64,000 nt of DNA from Erpobdella octoculata. Its lineage: Eukaryota; Annelida; Clitellata; Hirudinida; Erpobdellidae. The notes under the pieces are model-generated. The model was not told where the DNA came from. It did not search any database and was given only the letters and a program-made list of their open reading frames with translations. Numbering within the stretch: the stretch's first letter is position 1; every line of letters starts with the position of its first letter. Positions 26,501 through 37,816 of the stretch are shown here, piece after piece. The position numbers and the translations under genes were made by a program. Location: assembly GCA_963978895.1 (NCBI GenBank), contig OZ022238.1, forward strand, positions 10,224,089 through 10,288,088. The letters run 5' to 3'.

Positions 26501-26884
26501 GAAATTTTATATATATATAATTATTAATTATTAATTGACTTATTAATTGAATAAATGTTAACAAAAATATAGAAATTTTTTGTTATTTTATTTATTAATT
26601 ATAATTACACTTAAAATTCAACCGAATACGTTATTAACTGAATCTTGGTTATTTATTAAGCCGAATAGTTTTTGGTTATGTGAATATAATGTTAACAAAA
26701 ATTTAGAATTTTTTTTTATTTAATTTATAATTTCATATAAATACATATTTACAACTGAAATTCAACCGAATACGATATTTACTGAATCTTGGTTATTTAT
26801 TTTAATAGTTGCGGTAATTGGTAATTGCGTAATAAAAAACCAAAATAATTTAAAAAGCAAAACAACGTTTGCTGGGTCAGTTAG
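26501..26884 (+). mobile_element. Helitron family C, 3' part (second copy)
   Basis: Nearly identical to 25825-26164, ending GCTGGGTCAGTTAG. The 5' part would be in the gap. Confidence 0.75.
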
Positions 26885-26998
26885 TATATATATATCTATA
26901 TCTATTTATAAAAATAAGTTTTTTGACAGTTTTTTGAGCTTCTTTTATAAGAAACAGTCAATTTAATTTAAATTTAAATCAAAGATAAAAAATAATAT

Positions 26999-27032
<34 letters not shown>

Positions 27033-27036
27033 CGCT

Positions 27037-27091
<55 letters not shown>

Positions 27092-27184
27092 AATACATAT
27101 ATATATAAATACATATATATATATAAATACATATATAAATATAAATACATATATAAATATCAATACATATATAAATATATATAC

Positions 27185-27257
<73 letters not shown>

Positions 27258-27307
27258 TATATATATAAATATATATACATATATAAATATATATATATAA
27301 ATATATA
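26885..27307. repeat. AT-rich and (TA)n/(TACATA)n tract
   Basis: Mostly TA repeats with interspersed TACATA and AAATA. No gene. Confidence 0.9.
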
Positions 27308-28372
27308 TCTATATATATAAAAATGAATGTTTGTATGTATATATGTTAACGGCGTTTATGCATTGCTACACCATTAATCCGATCGTAATGAAATTTTCAC
27401 ACAATCTTGAGAGTCAAGGGGAATCAAATATAGAGAAAATTTTTTTGAAATCCGTCACAAAATGAGCGGAGCGGAGCGGGTGAGCGAGCGGGAACTATAT
27501 ATATATGTATGTGCGTATGTATGTGTGTATGTATGTATGTGTATGTGCATGTATGTGTGTCTGTGTCTGTGTTTATGTATGTACTAGCGGAGATACCCGG
27601 CGTTGCCCGGGTTTTTTTAGAGGTTTTTCTAATGTTTGTCTCTTTCTCTCCCGTTTCCTTTCCCACCTGCTTTCCCACTCCTGTTCGCTTTCCCGTTTTC
27701 GGTCGTTTTCCCGCTGCCGGTCGCATTCCCGCTCCCACTCACTGTCCGTTCCGGGTCGCTTTCCCGTTTCTATAATAGACAAACTAACCCACAAACATTC
27801 ATATATATATATATATATATAGTCTTAGCAAATCTATTTTACGTTTTATAGGCTAACAGAAGTTATGAAAGAATGGAAAAGAGAAAATGAGCGTGAACGG
27901 GGACGGGAACGGGAGAGCAACCGTGACCGGGAATGGGAAAGCAAGCATGACCGGGAACGGGAGAGCAAGCGGGAACGGGAAAGCGACCGGGAACGGTAAA
28001 GCGACCGGGAACGGGAAAGCGACCGGGAACGGGAAAGCGACCGGGAACGGGAAAGCGACCGGGAACGGGAAAGCGACCGGGAACGGGAAAGCGACCGGGA
28101 ACGGGAAAGCGACCGGGAACGGGAAAGCGACCGGGAACGCGGAAAGCGACTGGAATCGGGAGAGCAAGCTTGGAAGGAAACGCGAGCAAGAGAGAAAATC
28201 GATAACAAAACTTCTGAGCGGGAAAGCGACCGGGAGCTGGAAAACGACCGAGAGCGGAAAAGCGACCGGGAACGCGACGAAAACGGGAAAGTGGAGAAGG
28301 AAACGGGAGTGAGAGGGACAAACATTAGAAAAACCTCTAAAAACCCCGGGCAACGCCGGGTAACCCCGCTAG
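27308..28372 (+). mobile_element. Composite Helitron, copy II
   Basis: 5' TCTATATATATAAAAATGAA at 27308; 3' GGGTAACCCCGCTAG ending at 28372. It contains the inverted Helitron (27584-27822) at the same place as copies I and III, after the same (TATG/TGTG) block. The outer body carries an 18-bp GGGAACGGGAAAGCGACC array (27960-28150). Confidence 0.85.
27584..27822 (-). mobile_element. Nested inverted Helitron in composite copy II
   Basis: Minus strand: CTAG at 27584-27587 with the CGGAGATACCCGGCG end, and a 5' part ending in the ATATATAT run before AGTCTTAGC. It is shorter than in copy I because the 18-bp array is mostly lost. Confidence 0.75.
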
Positions 28373-28910
28373 TATATATATATAAATGAATGTTTGTATG
28401 TATGTATGTATGTATGTATGTATGTATGTATGTATGTATGTATGTATGTATGTATGTATGTATGTATATATGAATATATGTATGTTCTTTATGCATTGCT
28501 ACACCATTCATCCGATCGTAATGAAATTTTCACACAACTTTGAGAGTCAAGGGGAATCAAATATAGAGAAAAAAAATTTGAAATCCGTCACAAAATGAGT
28601 GGAGCGGAGCGGGTGAGTGAGCGGGAACTATATACATATACATGCATAAATGAGCAAAAACGGGAACGGGAAGCCAACTGAAAGCGAAAGATAGAGCGGG
28701 AAAGGGAAAGCGACCGAAAACGGGAAAGCAACCGGGAGCGGGAAAGCGACCGGGAGCTGGAAAACGACCAAGAGCGGGAAAGCGACCGGGAGCGGAAAAG
28801 CGACCGGGAACGCGACGGGAACGGGAAAGCGGAGAAGGAAACGGGAGCGAGAAAGACAAACATTAGAAAAACCTCTAAAAACCCCGGGCAACGCCGGGTG
28901 CCCCCGCTAG
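28373..28910 (+). mobile_element. Helitron family A, near full length
   Basis: Begins TATATATATATAAATGAATG directly after the CTAG of copy II. It has the (TATG)n tract, the conserved block and GC-rich repeats, and ends GGGTGCCCCCGCTAG at 28910. 538 bp and non-coding, it is the best single picture of the family in the window. Confidence 0.85.
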
Positions 28911-29136
28911 TAAATATATAAAAAAAAATTCGCCATTATATAGCTTACTGACAGGGTTACTCGGCGTTTTTTCTCTTTTTGCCAATGAAACGACAAATAT
29001 ATAACAGATATCTTTTTGATTTTTTAAATTTTCTCTTCAATGATTTTGCATGCCAAATGTTGTTAAGATTGGTTCTGAGGCTTGGATGTGATAAGCGAAT
29101 GCCCTTACAAACACACAACTGTTTATATCTGTTTTA

Positions 29137-29245
29137 ACTGACCCAGCAAACGTTGTTTTGCCTTATAAATTATTTTGGTTTTTTTTTTTATTAAAAGTTT
29201 AATGTACATAATTATGACAATTTAAAAAATCAATATCAATTTCGA
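29137..29245 (-). mobile_element. Helitron family C, 3' fragment
   Basis: Minus-strand end CAACGTTTGCTGGGTCAGTT; truncated to about 110 bp. Confidence 0.6.
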
Positions 29246-29261
29246 AGAGCAATCGAGTGTA

Positions 29262-29415
29262 CAATGCCCGGGGTTTTTGAAAGTTTTTCTATCGTTCTTC
29301 TCTCTTGCACCCGTTTTCTTCCCCACTTGCTCTCCCGTTTCCGCTTGCTCTCCGTTCCCGCTTGCTCTCCTGTCCCGCTTGCTCATTCTCCCGTTTGCTC
29401 TCCCGTTCCCGCTTA
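29262..29415 (-). mobile_element. Helitron family A fragment
   Basis: Recognisable CCCGGGG, AGAG and TTTCCTTC-type body on the minus strand, without the terminal hairpin. Confidence 0.55.
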
Positions 29416-29417
29416 AA

Positions 29418-29500
29418 GTGGAAACGTTTAAAAAAAAATTGGAAAAATACTTACGACTACCCTCACCGGTCATCAGCCTTTTGAGGAGAATATGAAAAGT
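29418..29500 (+). pseudogene. Possible LINE 3' fragment
   Basis: A short plus-strand frame reads VETFKKKLEKYLR, which resembles the last residues of CR1-like LINE proteins. It is too short to be sure. Confidence 0.3.
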
Positions 29501-29579
29501 TTGATCCTTTTAACTGTCCCTCCTCTTTTATCCAGACTTGGGACTGGTTTGCAATTAGCGAGGCGGAGTTACAGGATTA

Positions 29580-29880
29580 GTAAAAAAGGGGGTATGAAAT
29601 GGGGTTGGTGTATTTTTTTAAATTTTTTTGTAGTAAATAATAACAACTTTGATTTAAACAACTGTGAGGAAATCAACATTGAATCAATAACGCTAATAGG
29701 GTAAAGTTCCACGAGTTCGCTAATTGTATTTTGGCACAGAAAACAGCTAAACTTTGGACAAACGCTGATACACAATTTATTACTCTGCAGTTATTGGTAA
29801 ATCTAGCATCGATCTCAGATATAAAATTTTCAACACACGCAAAAATGATTCCAATACGCATTGAATCATCACGAGGTTGA
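29580..29880 (-). pseudogene. hAT transposase remnant (DUF4371/ZMYM-like)
   Basis: Two overlapping minus-strand frames together read FISEIDARFTNNCRVINCVS and then ISELVELYPISVIDSML, the helical region between the catalytic core and the C-terminus in this hAT group. A frameshift separates them. Confidence 0.55.
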
Positions 29881-30293
29881 TTGAAGTTAAAATTAACAAA
29901 TTATATATTAAATTCCTGGGATTTTTTATTAATTTTGGAAATTCCCCAAAATTTACGTTGAAGCGATGTTTATCTGGGTCACTTCCGACATAATCTTGAA
30001 AACATCACATCGCAAATCTTGCATCTCGCTCTTTACCCGACGACTTCGTTAAGTTAACGGACTTTCGATTTTCATATTCAAATCTATAGTTCGCGTATAG
30101 AACCTATTTTCAAGACGGTGACCTGCTGTATTGAAAAATGGTTTTTAACGTACTAGACTTTTCGATCTTCATTTGTTCTTTAACGCCAGGCTAGTTTTTA
30201 TTTTCAATATCTACGTTTACTCACTCATTTAATTTAGCATCATTTACTGAGTTGCTTACTACATTTTACTTTCGATTTGAGATTTAATTTGAA
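29881..30293. other. No gene seen
   Basis: Unique sequence without recognisable features. Confidence 0.4.
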
Positions 30294-30445
30294 CTAGCGG
30301 GGTTGCCCGGGGATTTTAGAGGTTTTTAAATCGTTTTTCTCTCTTGCTCTTGCTCCCGTTTCCTTCACCGCTTGCTTTCCCGGTCCCGGTCGCTTTTCCG
30401 TCCCCGGTCGCTTTCCCGCTCCCGGTCGTTTTCTTGCTCCAGGTC
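30294..30445 (-). mobile_element. Helitron family A, 3' end
   Basis: CTAG at 30294-30297 and a shortened hairpin (CCCCGGGCAACCCCG), then family body with two or three 18-bp units. Confidence 0.65.
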
Positions 30446-31348
30446 AGTACGCAACGAAAATAGGGGTAATTTCTTAGTAAAGCAAGCAGCCTGGGAGAAT
30501 CTTGATGGTAATTAACCGTTATTATTTAACGTAAATGACATTGATGAAAACATAAGCAAAGGCTAATAAGAACTGTAGAATCTGTTGACAGTGCACGCAC
30601 TCTGTAAAATAACGTGATTGGCTATTGACAGTGAGCGGTTAAGCACTGCCAATAGCCATTTAGTCAGTGAGCACACTTTTATAGCACAAAAGGCTAATAA
30701 CATTGCGCAGCAGCAATACAAATAATTTAGACAAATTAAATGATTTGTTCATCTGCAAGGAATGTTGAATGGGGATAATTTTTTGAGTGAGGGTGGAGAT
30801 GGGGACAGAAAGTCGTCCCAGTGTAACTCTTTATTGTGTATATAAAGGAATTAACTAAATTAGCATATGTCTTGAGCATTCATTCAAAGTAAGTGTTTTC
30901 TTGTATGTTACATTGGGCTTTCAAAAAAATTATTAATTTAATTCGATTTAGTTGCATGAAACATGTTAGTTACGTAGCACAAGGGCGGATCCAGGGGGCA
31001 GTCCGGCTATTCCCCCCTTGTATTTTTCCGATAGGCTTTGGCCCCCGCCTCAAAATTAAATTAAAAAAATTGAAAGTTCAGTTAATGAAATCTAAGTTAC
31101 TACAAATATATGTTAAATTTGCTAATGTTTTATTATTTTATTTCTGTTTTATATTGTTGCTAATGTTAAATTTGCTTATGTTTTATCACTGAATAGCTGT
31201 GTTTTCGTCTTGGCTAGTTGAGCTCTAGCTAGCCACCATGGTATTTCTTGTTAATAAATTCGTGATATAATCATTTAGTTGTGTATTTATCCATAAAACT
31301 CATAAGTTTTCTTAAAAATACGACTTCTGAAAGCCGATAGATATTAAG
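30446..31348. other. No gene seen; hAT end near 30979
   Basis: Mostly unique. CAAGGGCGGATCCAGGGGGC near 30979 resembles a hAT terminal repeat and may be the 5' end of the hAT copy whose ORF starts at 31349. Confidence 0.4.
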
Positions 31349-31747
31349 ATGTCAAGTGAATTAAATGGACCTCCATTGAAACGGTTGAAGAAAATGAAAC
31401 AAGCGGAGTTACATATCAAGCCTGGTGTTCAACGAATGGTCAAAGTTGTAACCCATTCCCTAACGAATTTTTCAGATTTGACTGGTAAAAATGGTCTACT
31501 GGATCTTCACGAACAGTCTAGTTTTCATATTAGTATTACAAATGCAGCCAGAGCACTTGAAAAATCAGTTTCTCGAGCTAAAGACCCTACAATACATGTT
31601 GATGCCCAAGTTAACTCGCAAAAAACAGCGCAAGTGTTGCAGAACAGGAAAGCTCTTGCATCCATTTTCGAGACAATTAAATTTGTCGCAATTCAGGATT
31701 GTAAATATCACATGAGAAAATCTTTAAAAAATATTGCTGATTTTTAA
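31349..31747 (+). pseudogene. hAT transposase N-terminal fragment
   Basis: 132 codons. The end reads QNRKALASIFETIKFVAIQDC, resembling the start of the DUF4371 region in ZMYM/hAT transposases. It has a basic N-terminus and stops before the catalytic core. No frame continues it. Confidence 0.55.
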
Positions 31748-31859
31748 CTAAATAAAATTATTCCAAATTTTAAACAGTCACTCATGACTTGACAAGAACT
31801 GAAAGAGAGCAGTGCAGAAAGCTGGATGAACAATGCAGAGAGAAGCAGAATGGAGAAAC

Positions 31860-33865
31860 AACGGGAAACTGGCTTGCTGTTTATGTACAATATAACACCT
31901 CCTGCGTGTAATCTTCCTTCTCTAATGTCTCTGTCTTTCCTGAACGTTACATACCCCCTCAAGTTCTAGCTTCTTGTCTTTTATTTCTTCCTTAGACCAA
32001 GATTCGGTTATTCCAATAATATCAGGTTTTTCTTTGTCCACATATAACTCAAGTTCAGCTTTTTTACTTGCATTCACTATACTTCTGGCATTGACATAAA
32101 AAGTTTTCAAATATGAAACTTCTCCCCTTGTGCACTGTTTTTTATTTTTTTCGCCAACTTTAATCAAACCTCTCCTATCTTTCTTTGCATTGTTTCTTCT
32201 TTCCATCTTCTTGAGTGCCACCTTTTTCTTTTCACCATGCTCCACTATTTTCAGTTTCTTTTCAGCTTTACTATCCTCATGTCCCCAGGAAAGCCCTTTA
32301 CCCTGTATAGCCAGTTGAAAAAGAAGACTTGAAGAATGACAAGTTCAAAGAAAGTATATGGTGTGAACTAAATAACGGAAATGAAACATTGTTAGTTGGA
32401 GGTTGCTATAGAGTGCCCGATTCCACAGAGGAAAGCGATATTGGACTGCATGAATTGATGGTTAAAACTTCAAAAACATCTTGCATTGTAATGGGTGATT
32501 TCAATTTCTAATGTCAATATGACTGGAGACAAAAAAATAGAAAGAACCGAGCAGACAAGATGTTTCTAGATTGCTTAGATGAGTGTTTTCTTTTTCAACA
32601 TGTAGAAGCACCAACAAGAGGAAATAACATTCTGGATCTAGTGATCTCAAATGAAGAGAACCTGTTAGAAGAAATCACAGTAGGTGAAAATTTTGGTACT
32701 AGTGATCATCAGATTATTAGATTCAACATTGTTTTTGAGAATCAAAAAGAACCAGACAAATTTCAAAAAAAGTACAACTACTTCAAAGCAGACTACAACA
32801 AAGAAAGGAGCAAAATTAAAGAAATTGACTTACTAAATAAACTGGGGGACATAAACATTGACGAAAGGTGGAACACATTGTGTTTCTTTGTGGTTATTAA
32901 AGAAACAGTGCCGACCCACAGGCGTTTCAACAAAAAGTGACCTTGGGTCAATAAAACGTTCAGAGGGCTAGAAGAACTAAAATTAAAGCATGGAAAAAAT
33001 GCAAAAACTAAAGCTTAGTGTTTTGGAAGGCTATGCAGAAGAAAAACTGGAACTGGCAAAGAATAAATATGTTAAAAAAAAGAATTTAGCAAAAGCGACA
33101 AACCGAAGGGCAATTAGAAAATATGAGGAAAAATTAAGTCGAAACATAAAGACTGACAGCAAAAGTTTTTACAATTATATGCGAAGCAAGCAATAAAAAG
33201 AAAAGACAAAGTGGGGCCACTAAAAAACAACCAAGGCAAGATTATAACCGATGATGAAGTTACGGCAGAAATGCTCAATAGCTATTTTGGATCAGTTCTT
33301 ACAAAAGAGGACTTAAATTGCAATCCAGAGCCAAGACGAAAGTGCGAAGAGAATTTTGATCAAGTATTGACAGACGTTATTAACACGAAAGAAATGGTTG
33401 TGAACTTGCTGGGAAAACTACGAGAAGACAAATTTCCAGGAATAGACGAGATTCATCCAAAGTTTCTGAAAGAAGTGAGACATGAAATTGCAGAAATTTT
33501 GACCAGCTTATTCAACGATTCCATCATTTCAGGAGATGTGCCGAGGGATTGGAGAGACGCAATAATAACACCTCTGTAATAGATGGGAGATCAGTAATTA
33601 TAGGCCAGTAAGTCCAACATGCATCGTTTGCAAAACGTTAGAAAAGATCATCAAACGGAATATAGTTGAGCATCTAAAAAGCAGCAAAACCATACAAGCA
33701 GTCAGCACGGCTTTGTAAAAAGAAGATCCTGCTTAACTAACCTTCTAAACTTCTTCGAAGATGTTTACAAAAATCTAGATAAAATTTACTCAATAGATCT
33801 AATTTATCTAGACTTTGCAAAAACTTTTGACAAAGTACCTCATAAAAGACTAGAAAAAAAATTGA
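31860..33865 (+). mobile_element. CR1-like LINE, 5'-inverted and truncated
   Basis: Two parts of one LINE in opposite orientation. Minus strand, about 32315 down to 31860: the start of the endonuclease (FYVNARSI, KPDIIGITESWS, then HAGGVILYIN). Plus strand from about 32315: the following endonuclease part (GGCYRVPDSTE, VMGDFNF, GTSDHQI), the linker, and reverse transcriptase up to YLDFAKTFDKVPHKR. The protein order continues across the junction near 32315, as expected for twin priming. Stops and frameshifts (around 32510, 32940, 33195, 33577) make it dead. It breaks off at 33865 where the inverted-arm element begins. Confidence 0.7.
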
Positions 33866-34001
33866 CAAGCTCGATTAAAAATAAGTCTCCATTTAGCCGC
33901 TATGAGTTTTATAGATACTTTTTCAATATTTCGGAACAACGTTTTTTGTTTACTGCAACACGTATTAAGAAAAGTATTAACATTTAAAACTTTCTTTATT
34001 T

Positions 34002-34044
34002 CAGACTTACGGGCCGTTTCGGCTTTCGCCATCTTCAGAGTCTG
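34002..34044 (-). ncRNA. Hammerhead ribozyme motif, core intact
   Basis: Minus strand, 5' to 3': CAGACT (stem I), CTGAAGA, one T, GGC-GAAA-GCC (stem II), GAAA, CGGCCCG (minimal stem III), TA (cleavage site), AGTCTG (stem I). All conserved core positions CUGANGA, GAAA and NUH are present and stem I pairs perfectly over six bases. Small stem III is typical of hammerheads in Penelope-like elements. Its role there is thought to be self-cleavage of the element's RNA. Confidence 0.8.
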
Positions 34045-34361
34045 TAAATACGATCGCGTAAAAGGAGGCAAAAGATAAGAAAACATGTAATAACTAAATA
34101 TACAAATAAACTAATATCCTCAAGGAATTATCTCAATAGAAGGATATTAATAAAAATAATCAAATTTAGACAATGTAATTAAATAACGTACATAAAATAA
34201 ACTGGAGTTATGATGATAAAATAAGTATAATTAAAAACGTTTAATTAAAGGATAAAATAATAGTAGCAGTAATAATAATAATAATAATAATAAAAGCAAG
34301 TATTATGATAATAAATGATTAAATTAAGTCGAAATTACATAAGATATTTAAATAAATAAAA

Positions 34362-35243
34362 TCAAGAATATCTCCGCTTTCGTCGAACAGTGATGTTCTC
34401 GTTTGAAAGTAAATGGAGGAAGGAACTGGATGAGTACGAACAATTGTCATCAATCGGACATTCTTCTTCGACACAGGTGCGCGCGGTATCATCAGGACTA
34501 ACAGGTTGATCCAAGTCATCAACAGCGGTCGTGAAGAAACAAGGACTTTCTGTGAGGATATTTTCTAAAGTATCTTTAGATGACGGATCTTGCGTGGTAT
34601 CGAAATATTGCGAAAAAGAGCATGCGTCCAAAACGTCAGGACTGTTTGTTTTATACATATCACACTTATGATTAAGTTGAAACTCATCAGGTAAATCAGT
34701 CTCAAGAAAATTATCAAGTGATTGAACCAGATCAACAGAGCAGCAGGTACCGATGTCGTGGAATTCATTAACATTGGAAACATCAAGAGTCGCGTTAGAA
34801 AAAGTATCGAGAAGATGACCATTTGAAAGATCAATAGGACCCACGCTATTTCCGTTAATCGAAGTGTCAACATTGTCAGAGGCAGTCAAAACATTGTTAC
34901 TCTTTTCAAAATTCGGTCGTGAAGCAATGTCCTCCGTGAATCCAAATAATCTAAGAGTTGTAGAAAACTTTTCAAATTGTTTATTAATTGAAGGGCAGAG
35001 TTTCTGAATATAAAGAGCTTCTTTTATTTTAAGTCGAAGAGGATCGTATTCTTTAACAACAATATTCGAATTAGCAACAAGAACTTCACGTGCGAGTTTT
35101 CGATGATGTATTGTTTCAAAATGCTGTCGAATACTGCCGGATTGCAGATGCATTGTTAACCTACGAGACAGTTTAGTTCTGGTATGACCAATATATTGTT
35201 CCACCTTACTGTGTGGCAACGGACATTTAAATTGGTATACCAA
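34362..35243 (-). CDS. GIY-YIG endonuclease ORF, reverse transcriptase absent
   Basis: 293 codons. Residues 1-20 hold VYQFKCP and YIGHT, the two halves of the GIY-YIG motif. The catalytic Arg region (SRRL) and Glu ([11 protein letters not shown]) follow, then SINKQ, in the order seen in Penelope-like elements. After about residue 105 comes a Ser/Asp/Asn-rich tail of 190 residues without known domains and a basic KRKRYS-type end. The frame is open upstream of the chosen ATG towards the arm (KKIEPGKK), so the true start may be earlier. In full Penelope elements this domain follows an RT and nicks target DNA. Here it stands alone, in an otherwise intact frame. Confidence 0.75.
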   Translation of the reverse strand: MVYQFKCPLPHSKVEQYIGHTRTKLSRRLTMHLQSGSIRQHFETIHHRKLAREVLVANSNIVVKEYDPLRLKIKEALYIQKLCPSINKQFEKFSTTLRLFGFTEDIASRPNFEKSNNVLTASDNVDTSINGNSVGPIDLSNGHLLDTFSNATLDVSNVNEFHDIGTCCSVDLVQSLDNFLETDLPDEFQLNHKCDMYKTNSPDVLDACSFSQYFDTTQDPSSKDTLENILTESPCFFTTAVDDLDQPVSPDDTARTCVEEECPIDDNCSYSSSSFLHLLSNENITVRRKRRYS

Positions 35244-35395
35244 GTTGGTTTGCTGTAGGATATCATCTTTTTTCCGGGTTCTATTTTCTTAAAACGTGTT
35301 GCAGTAAACAAAAAACGTTGTTCCGAAATATTGAGAAAGTATCTATAAAACTCATAGCGGCTAAATGGAGACTTATTTTTAATCGAGCTTGTCTT

Positions 35396-35398
35396 AAA

Positions 35399-35494
<96 letters not shown>
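35396..35494. repeat. (TA)n microsatellite
   Basis: Directly abuts the right arm of the inverted-arm element. Confidence 0.95.
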
Positions 35495-35496
<2 letters not shown>

Positions 35497-35656
35497 CTTC
35501 CTTGAGCAAGAAGTTCAATCTGAATTCAGACGATCTGAATGCCTCAGGTCAATTCACCCTTTCATCCTCATGTGTTAGTCAAATGAGTAGCGGTGGTTTC
35601 ACTGGGGATAAATAAATCGATCGAGGCGCTGAATACGGCTGCCTGCATTGTGGTGG
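35495..35656 (+). mobile_element. SINE fragment without tRNA head
   Basis: Starts ACTTCCTTGAGCAAGAAGTT, the core shared with the SINEs at 3142 and 62728. The tRNA-derived part is missing, replaced by (TA)n. Confidence 0.5.
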
Positions 35657-35714
35657 TCTTGAAACAGGGACGTCAATTAGGGGGGGCAGAGGGGAAGCGA
35701 TCGCTCCCCTGATT

Positions 35715-36500
35715 TTTCAGTGGGCCCCACGAAATTAAGTGGGCCCCATCACTAAAGTAGGCCCCATCACTAAAGTGGGCCCCACGCACTTAAGTTAGTG
35801 GGCCTTCCGGATTTTTAAGTGGCCCTTCCCGGAATTTTCAGTGGGCCCCGGCACTAAAGTGGTTCCCACATACTTAAGGGGCCCCGGTACTAAAGGTGGG
35901 CCCCACGCAGTAAAGTGGGCCCAACGCACTTAAGTGGGCCCCCGCCCTTAAGTGGTCTCCCGCGCTTAAGTGGGCCCCCGGCACATAAGTTAGTGGGACT
36001 TCCGGATTTTTAAGTGGCCTTTCCTGGAGTTTTCAGTGGGCCCCCGGCACTAAAGTGGGCCCCACATACTTAAGGGGCCCCTGTACTAAAGGTGGGCCCC
36101 ACGCAGTAAAGTGGTACCCATCACTAAAGTGGGCCCTACGCACTCAAGGGGCCCCGGCACTGATGTGGGCTCCACGCACTTAAGTGGGCTTTTGTCTTAC
36201 GTGAACCTCTGCAATTAAGTGGGCTCCCAGCACCTAAGTGGGCCCCTACTTACTTAAGTGGGCCCCTACTTACTTAAGTGGCCCTTCCCGGACTTTTCAG
36301 TGGGTTTCCCGGTATTAAAGTAGTTTCCCGCACTTAAGTATGCTCCCCGCCCTTGAGTGGTCCACCGCACTTAAGTGGCTCCCATCCCCGTTTTCACGCG
36401 AGCCACCACACTAAATTGGTCCCCCGCACTTAAGTGGGCCCCGGCACACAAGTGGGTCCCTCATAACTTTTGACTGACCTTTTCCTGATTTTTGACTCGC
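35715..36500. repeat. Degenerate ~15-20-bp GC-rich array
   Basis: Dozens of diverged units around AAGTGGGCCCCNCGCACTT, in sharp contrast to the AT-rich surroundings. Non-coding. Confidence 0.85.
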
Positions 36501-36946
36501 CCTTCTCTGACTGTTAAGTAGCCCTCCCTGACTTTTATGTAGGCTCCTGACTTTTAAGTGGGCCATGGTTAATATATGGGCACCTTTCAGGCCGTTACTT
36601 TTAAAACTCATGGACATCATTTAAGGGGACTGGGCTTCGGACTTTTATGTGAACCAATAGTTATTATATATGGACCCCTGTAGGATTTTTTGGTGTTTTT
36701 AGTGAGATTTGAGAAGAGAAAAACAGAAGCTTTTGTAATTATAGGATGCGGCCATATGTAGAAAAATGCCGTCCCGGTTATAAAGATGGTTAGCGTTATT
36801 CATAGCCTGGCCAAGTAGGTTGTCCATAGAAATTAAAAGAGAGAAGAGATGCTAAAGAAACTTGGAAGCTTGATCGTCCACGTCGAGATGGAGAGGTGTT
36901 AAAAAAGTTATGAACAGTTCAATATGGAACGGATAGGTCACAGATT

Positions 36947-37177
36947 TTGTATGCATGCATCGATCGCATTTTGTTTAAGTTGAACGCACGATTTACAGAA
37001 AATAGTGATATTCTTGCATGCCTGAATTCCTTCAATCCGCAATCTGATGATTTCCTCTCTGCACTCTGCAGACCGAATAAGAACACTTTTGTGGCCAATC
37101 CCAGCCCGGATAAAAAAATATCAAATTATGATCCACGACAGGATAATTCGATATATATTACATATACTGATAATTGA
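36947..37177 (+). pseudogene. hAT transposase remnant
   Basis: Reads DRILFKLNARF and then ILACLNSFNPQSDDFLS, resembling the interdomain segment of ZMYM/DUF4371-type hAT transposases. No flanking frame restores a longer protein. Confidence 0.55.
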
Positions 37178-37816
37178 GTCTTAAAACACCTAGTATAAAG
37201 AATGATAAACTATTATCAAATAACGATATTAGAATTACCTTAATTTAAAATGCCAGCTTGTTTAGGTTAACAAAAAAAAAAGATATGAACTATTAGCCTA
37301 GATCCATTTAATAAAAATTCAGTAGATACTTGCATTATTGAGCCTAGAAGCGTGGCTAGTGGGGTGGGCAAGCTGTCCCGAGCGACATCATGGGGGTGAC
37401 AGAAAGAGGGTTCAGTGTATTCATACTATACTAACTATTTTCAGAAATAAATGACTATAGCTTCTTTCGTTCATCAATATTTATTAACGTTCACAGCAGA
37501 TTTTGATAGCTATAGTCTTGTTCGTAGAGACAGTTGGAAATGCTCTTATGATCACTCTGATGTTATGGTATGTGACCTCCCCAGGTCATCAGGTTTTTGG
37601 GAGGAAAAATAAAACAAGGGTTTCAAATTTTTTTTAAAGTGGCTCCAACTACCCCCCTCCCCGGTCATCAGGTTTTTTTGGGAGAAAGAAGCAAAAGATG
37701 TTATGCAGGGGGCGCAGATTTTGTGTTTTGTGCCCAGGCGCAGAGGACCCTGAGTGGGCCCCTAAAACATCTTGCCCCCCCTAAGGTTTTGCTGAAATGA
37801 CGCCCCTGTCTTGAAA

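Larger units (their letters stand above)
33866..35395 (-). mobile_element. Penelope-like element with inverted arms
   Basis: Inverted arms of about 110 bp (33866-33979 and 35286-35393) with few differences, ending outward AATCGAGCTTGTC. Inside are a hammerhead motif on the minus strand and a 293-codon GIY-YIG ORF. The reverse transcriptase normally found upstream of the GIY-YIG domain in Penelope elements is absent. A (TA)n tract abuts the right end. Confidence 0.75.
35665..37808. mobile_element. hAT transposon with 8-bp TSD and GC-rich array
   Basis: Starts CAGGGACGTCAATTAGGGG and ends as the reverse complement of CAGGGGCGTCATTTCAGC. It is flanked by a perfect 8-bp repeat TCTTGAAA (35657-35664, 37809-37816). 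The right 50 bp match the right end of the 4134-5255 element. The left third is a degenerate GC-rich tandem array. A transposase remnant lies at 36947-37177. Confidence 0.88.
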
